This document shows, piece by piece, positions 4,817 through 6,562 of a stretch of 6,562 bases of DNA. A program made the translations under genes and the position numbers. Every line of letters starts with the position of its first letter. Position 1 is the first letter of the stretch. A model generated the notes under the pieces. That model was not told the origin of the DNA. It made no database searches and saw only the letters and a list, made by a program, of their open reading frames with translations. This stretch comes from an uncultured Clostridia bacterium (GTDB lineage Bacteria; Bacillota; Clostridia; Christensenellales; Pumilibacteraceae): NCBI GenBank assembly GCA_947385185.1, contig CANDJX010000088.1, forward strand, positions 1 through 6,562. Direction: 5' to 3'.

Positions 4817-6562
4817 AAAAACGCCTTATAACTCCCGAATCCGCCGCGTCCGAATCGGAGCGTCTGACGGCGCTCGAGGTGCGACGCGATTACGAACGCA
4901 GGCGGGAGGAACGTCGCCTGACCGAAGCGCAATGGACGCTCAACGCCTGTTTCCTCGCAGGGCGGCAATTCGCCGAGATCGGACCGCTTTTAAGCGTAAC
5001 CGACGCGCCCGCCGAATATCCGTGGCAGGAACGGCAGGTCTATAACCACATCGCGCCCATAATCGAAACGCGTCTTGCCAAACTTGCGGCGGTGCGTCCG
5101 GTCATGAGCGTCAGACCCGCGTCCTCGTCCGACAGCGATCTCAAGACCGCGAACGCGGCGTCGAAGATTCTTTCGGCGGTGACTGCGCGGCTGGAAACGG
5201 ACAATATCGTTTCGCGCGCGACGATGTGGAGCGAACTGACGGGGAGCGCGTTCTATAAAGTCACCTGGACGGGCGGCAAAAACGGCGACGTATCGATCAC
5301 CGCGGTTTCGCCTTACGAGATATATCCGGACAGCCTTTCGGCGGCGGGTATCGACGAAGTTCGGTCGCTCATTCACGCCCGCGCCGTGCCCGTGGGCGAG
5401 ATCGCCGAGGCTTACGGCGTGACGGTCAAACCCGAGGACATCGAGCTGCTTGCGCCCGAGCGGGCGTCGTTTACGGCTATGCCCGACTTAAGAACGAACA
5501 GGCGGGACGACTGCGCCATGCTTATAGAGCGTTACGAGCGACCGAGCGCGAAGAAACCGGACGGCGAACTTCTGATCGTGGCGGGCGAGAGAGTGCTGTT
5601 TTCGGGCGCGCTTCCGTACACGAACGGAGTGGACGGCAGTCGGACGTTCCCGTTCGTCAAGCAGGACGCGCTCGTCGCGCCCGGATCGTTCTTCGGTACG
5701 AGCATGATCGAACGCGCAATCCCCGTGCAGCGCGCGTACAACGCGGTCAAGAACCGCAAACACGAATTTATGAACCGTATCTGTTGCGGCGTGCTTGCGG
5801 TCGAGGACGGAGCCGTGGACGAAGAAGAACTGACGGACGGCGGACTTAGACCCGGGTCGGTGCTTATTTACCGTCAGGGCAGTCAGGCTCCGCGTATGCT
5901 CGATCAGGGTAGCGTCCCTGCGATCTTCTCCGCCGAAGAAAGCAAGCTCGAGGAGGAGTTCAACGTCATTACCGGAGTCAGCGACATCATGCGCTCGTCG
6001 AGCGTGCCCATAAACGCGTCGTCGGGTACGGCGATCCAGCTCCTCATCGATCAGGACGACACCCGTCTGACCATAACGTCCGACCTCATTCGCGCCGCCG
6101 TACGCGACATCGCGAAAATGACGCTCAGGCTGTATAAGCAATTCGCGTCGGATACGCGGCTTACGCGCTGTGTGGGCGAGGACGGAGAAGTCGAGCTCGT
6201 CGAGTGGAAGGGCTCGGACATCGGGGAGTGCGACGTGGTATACGACACGGTCGCCGAAACCGCGGCAAGCCGTTCGGGCAAACAGTCGCGTCTGCTCGAA
6301 CTGCTCAGGCTCGGACTGCTTACCGGCGACGACGGACGGCTCGATACCGCGACGCGTCACAAACTTCTCGCCGCATTCGGTTACGGGAACTGGGAAACGG
6401 CGGAAGAACTGCGTAGCCTGCACGAACAGAAGGCGGACAAAGAGAATATCGCGGCGGAGAGCGGCGGTATCGAAGCAAGCGAGATCGACGACCACGACGT
6501 GCACGAGCGGTCGCACGTGCGGTATATGCTGTCCGGGGACTTTGCCGAGGCGGCGGCGAAAA
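4813..6562 (+). CDS. Phage portal protein (3' truncated)
   Basis: The frame is open from ATG 4813 to the window end, giving 583 codons plus one base; the stop lies beyond. AAGGAG at 4799-4804 gives an ideal 8-base spacing, and the start overlaps the previous stop (ATGA). Portal proteins form the dodecameric ring at one capsid vertex through which terminase drives DNA. The N-terminus (about 10-45) is a charged helix ending in a FLAGRQF segment. NHIAPIIETRLAKLAAVRP (about 78-96) and GSAFYKVTWTG (about 144-154) followed by VSPYEIYPDS fit the body of P22-like or related large portals. A core segment PFVKQDALVAPGSFFG then SMIERAIPVQRAYNAVKNRK leads into the long crown and stem helices. The visible tail (about 540 onward) is acidic and helical. 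No frameshift or stop is seen. The fold family is assigned by pattern and position after terL; the exact subfamily is uncertain. Confidence 0.88.
   Translation, partial: MKKRLITPESAASESERLTALEVRRDYERRREERRLTEAQWTLNACFLAGRQFAEIGPLLSVTDAPAEYPWQERQVYNHIAPIIETRLAKLAAVRPVMSVRPASSSDSDLKTANAASKILSAVTARLETDNIVSRATMWSELTGSAFYKVTWTGGKNGDVSITAVSPYEIYPDSLSAAGIDEVRSLIHARAVPVGEIAEAYGVTVKPEDIELLAPERASFTAMPDLRTNRRDDCAMLIERYERPSAKKPDGELLIVAGERVLFSGALPYTNGVDGSRTFPFVKQDALVAPGSFFGTSMIERAIPVQRAYNAVKNRKHEFMNRICCGVLAVEDGAVDEEELTDGGLRPGSVLIYRQGSQAPRMLDQGSVPAIFSAEESKLEEEFNVITGVSDIMRSSSVPINASSGTAIQLLIDQDDTRLTITSDLIRAAVRDIAKMTLRLYKQFASDTRLTRCVGEDGEVELVEWKGSDIGECDVVYDTVAETAASRSGKQSRLLELLRLGLLTGDDGRLDTATRHKLLAAFGYGNWETAEELRSLHEQKADKENIAAESGGIEASEIDDHDVHERSHVRYMLSGDFAEAAAK

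Noticed and set aside
5488..6516. 342-residue minus-strand open frame
   Set aside because: It lies fully opposite the portal gene. Long antisense frames are expected in GC-rich codons, and the product is Arg/Val-rich without a domain.

Overview
The window is a contig end from what looks like a low-GC Gram-positive (Clostridia-like) or related uncultured bacterium. Bases 1-45 are not genomic: they match an Illumina dual-index P5 adapter, so the real sequence starts at about base 46. The taxonomic guess is inference. It rests on strong AAGGAG-type ribosome sites, perfect sigma70/sigmaA-type promoters, U-tailed hairpin terminators and the protein types, not on any marker gene.

Left part (46-1383) is AT-rich (hand count 19 G+C of 60 at 421-480). 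It carries two plus-strand genes, each closed by its own hairpin terminator. The first is the 3' part of a gene for a two-helix membrane protein with a possible PH-like tail. The second is a 180-residue protein built from two related halves, driven by a consensus promoter (TTGACA, 17-base spacer, TATAAT).

Middle part (1384-2856) begins with two complete and one partial copy of a palindromic dispersed repeat. An AT-rich stretch follows, with a 15-bp perfect hairpin that terminates the next gene. That gene, on the minus strand, encodes a secreted, C-terminally membrane-anchored protein with SH3-like repeats. Upstream of it, between the divergent genes, lies a purine-rich tandem repeat of 38-39 bp.

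Right part (2857-6562) is GC-rich (hand count 41 of 60 at 3541-3600) and is a tailed-phage packaging and head module: large terminase, a 112-residue protein with a motif recalling small terminases, a 60-residue Cys-rich zinc-finger-like protein, and a portal protein that runs off the window end. Spacing is tight (21-base gap, 14-base overlap, 4-base ATGA overlap), each gene has its own ribosome site, and they probably form one operon. TerL would drive DNA through the portal ring into the prohead. No integrase, repressor, attachment site, capsid or tail gene is visible, so prophage versus free phage cannot be settled from this window. The AT-rich left genes and dispersed repeats suggest bacterial chromosome next to a prophage or prophage remnant.

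I see no clearly new multi-gene system. The most notable points are the adapter read-in, the tandem repeat immediately upstream of the terminase gene, the TerS-like motif in a gene placed after terL, the internally duplicated 180-residue protein and a probably leaderless minus-strand gene.
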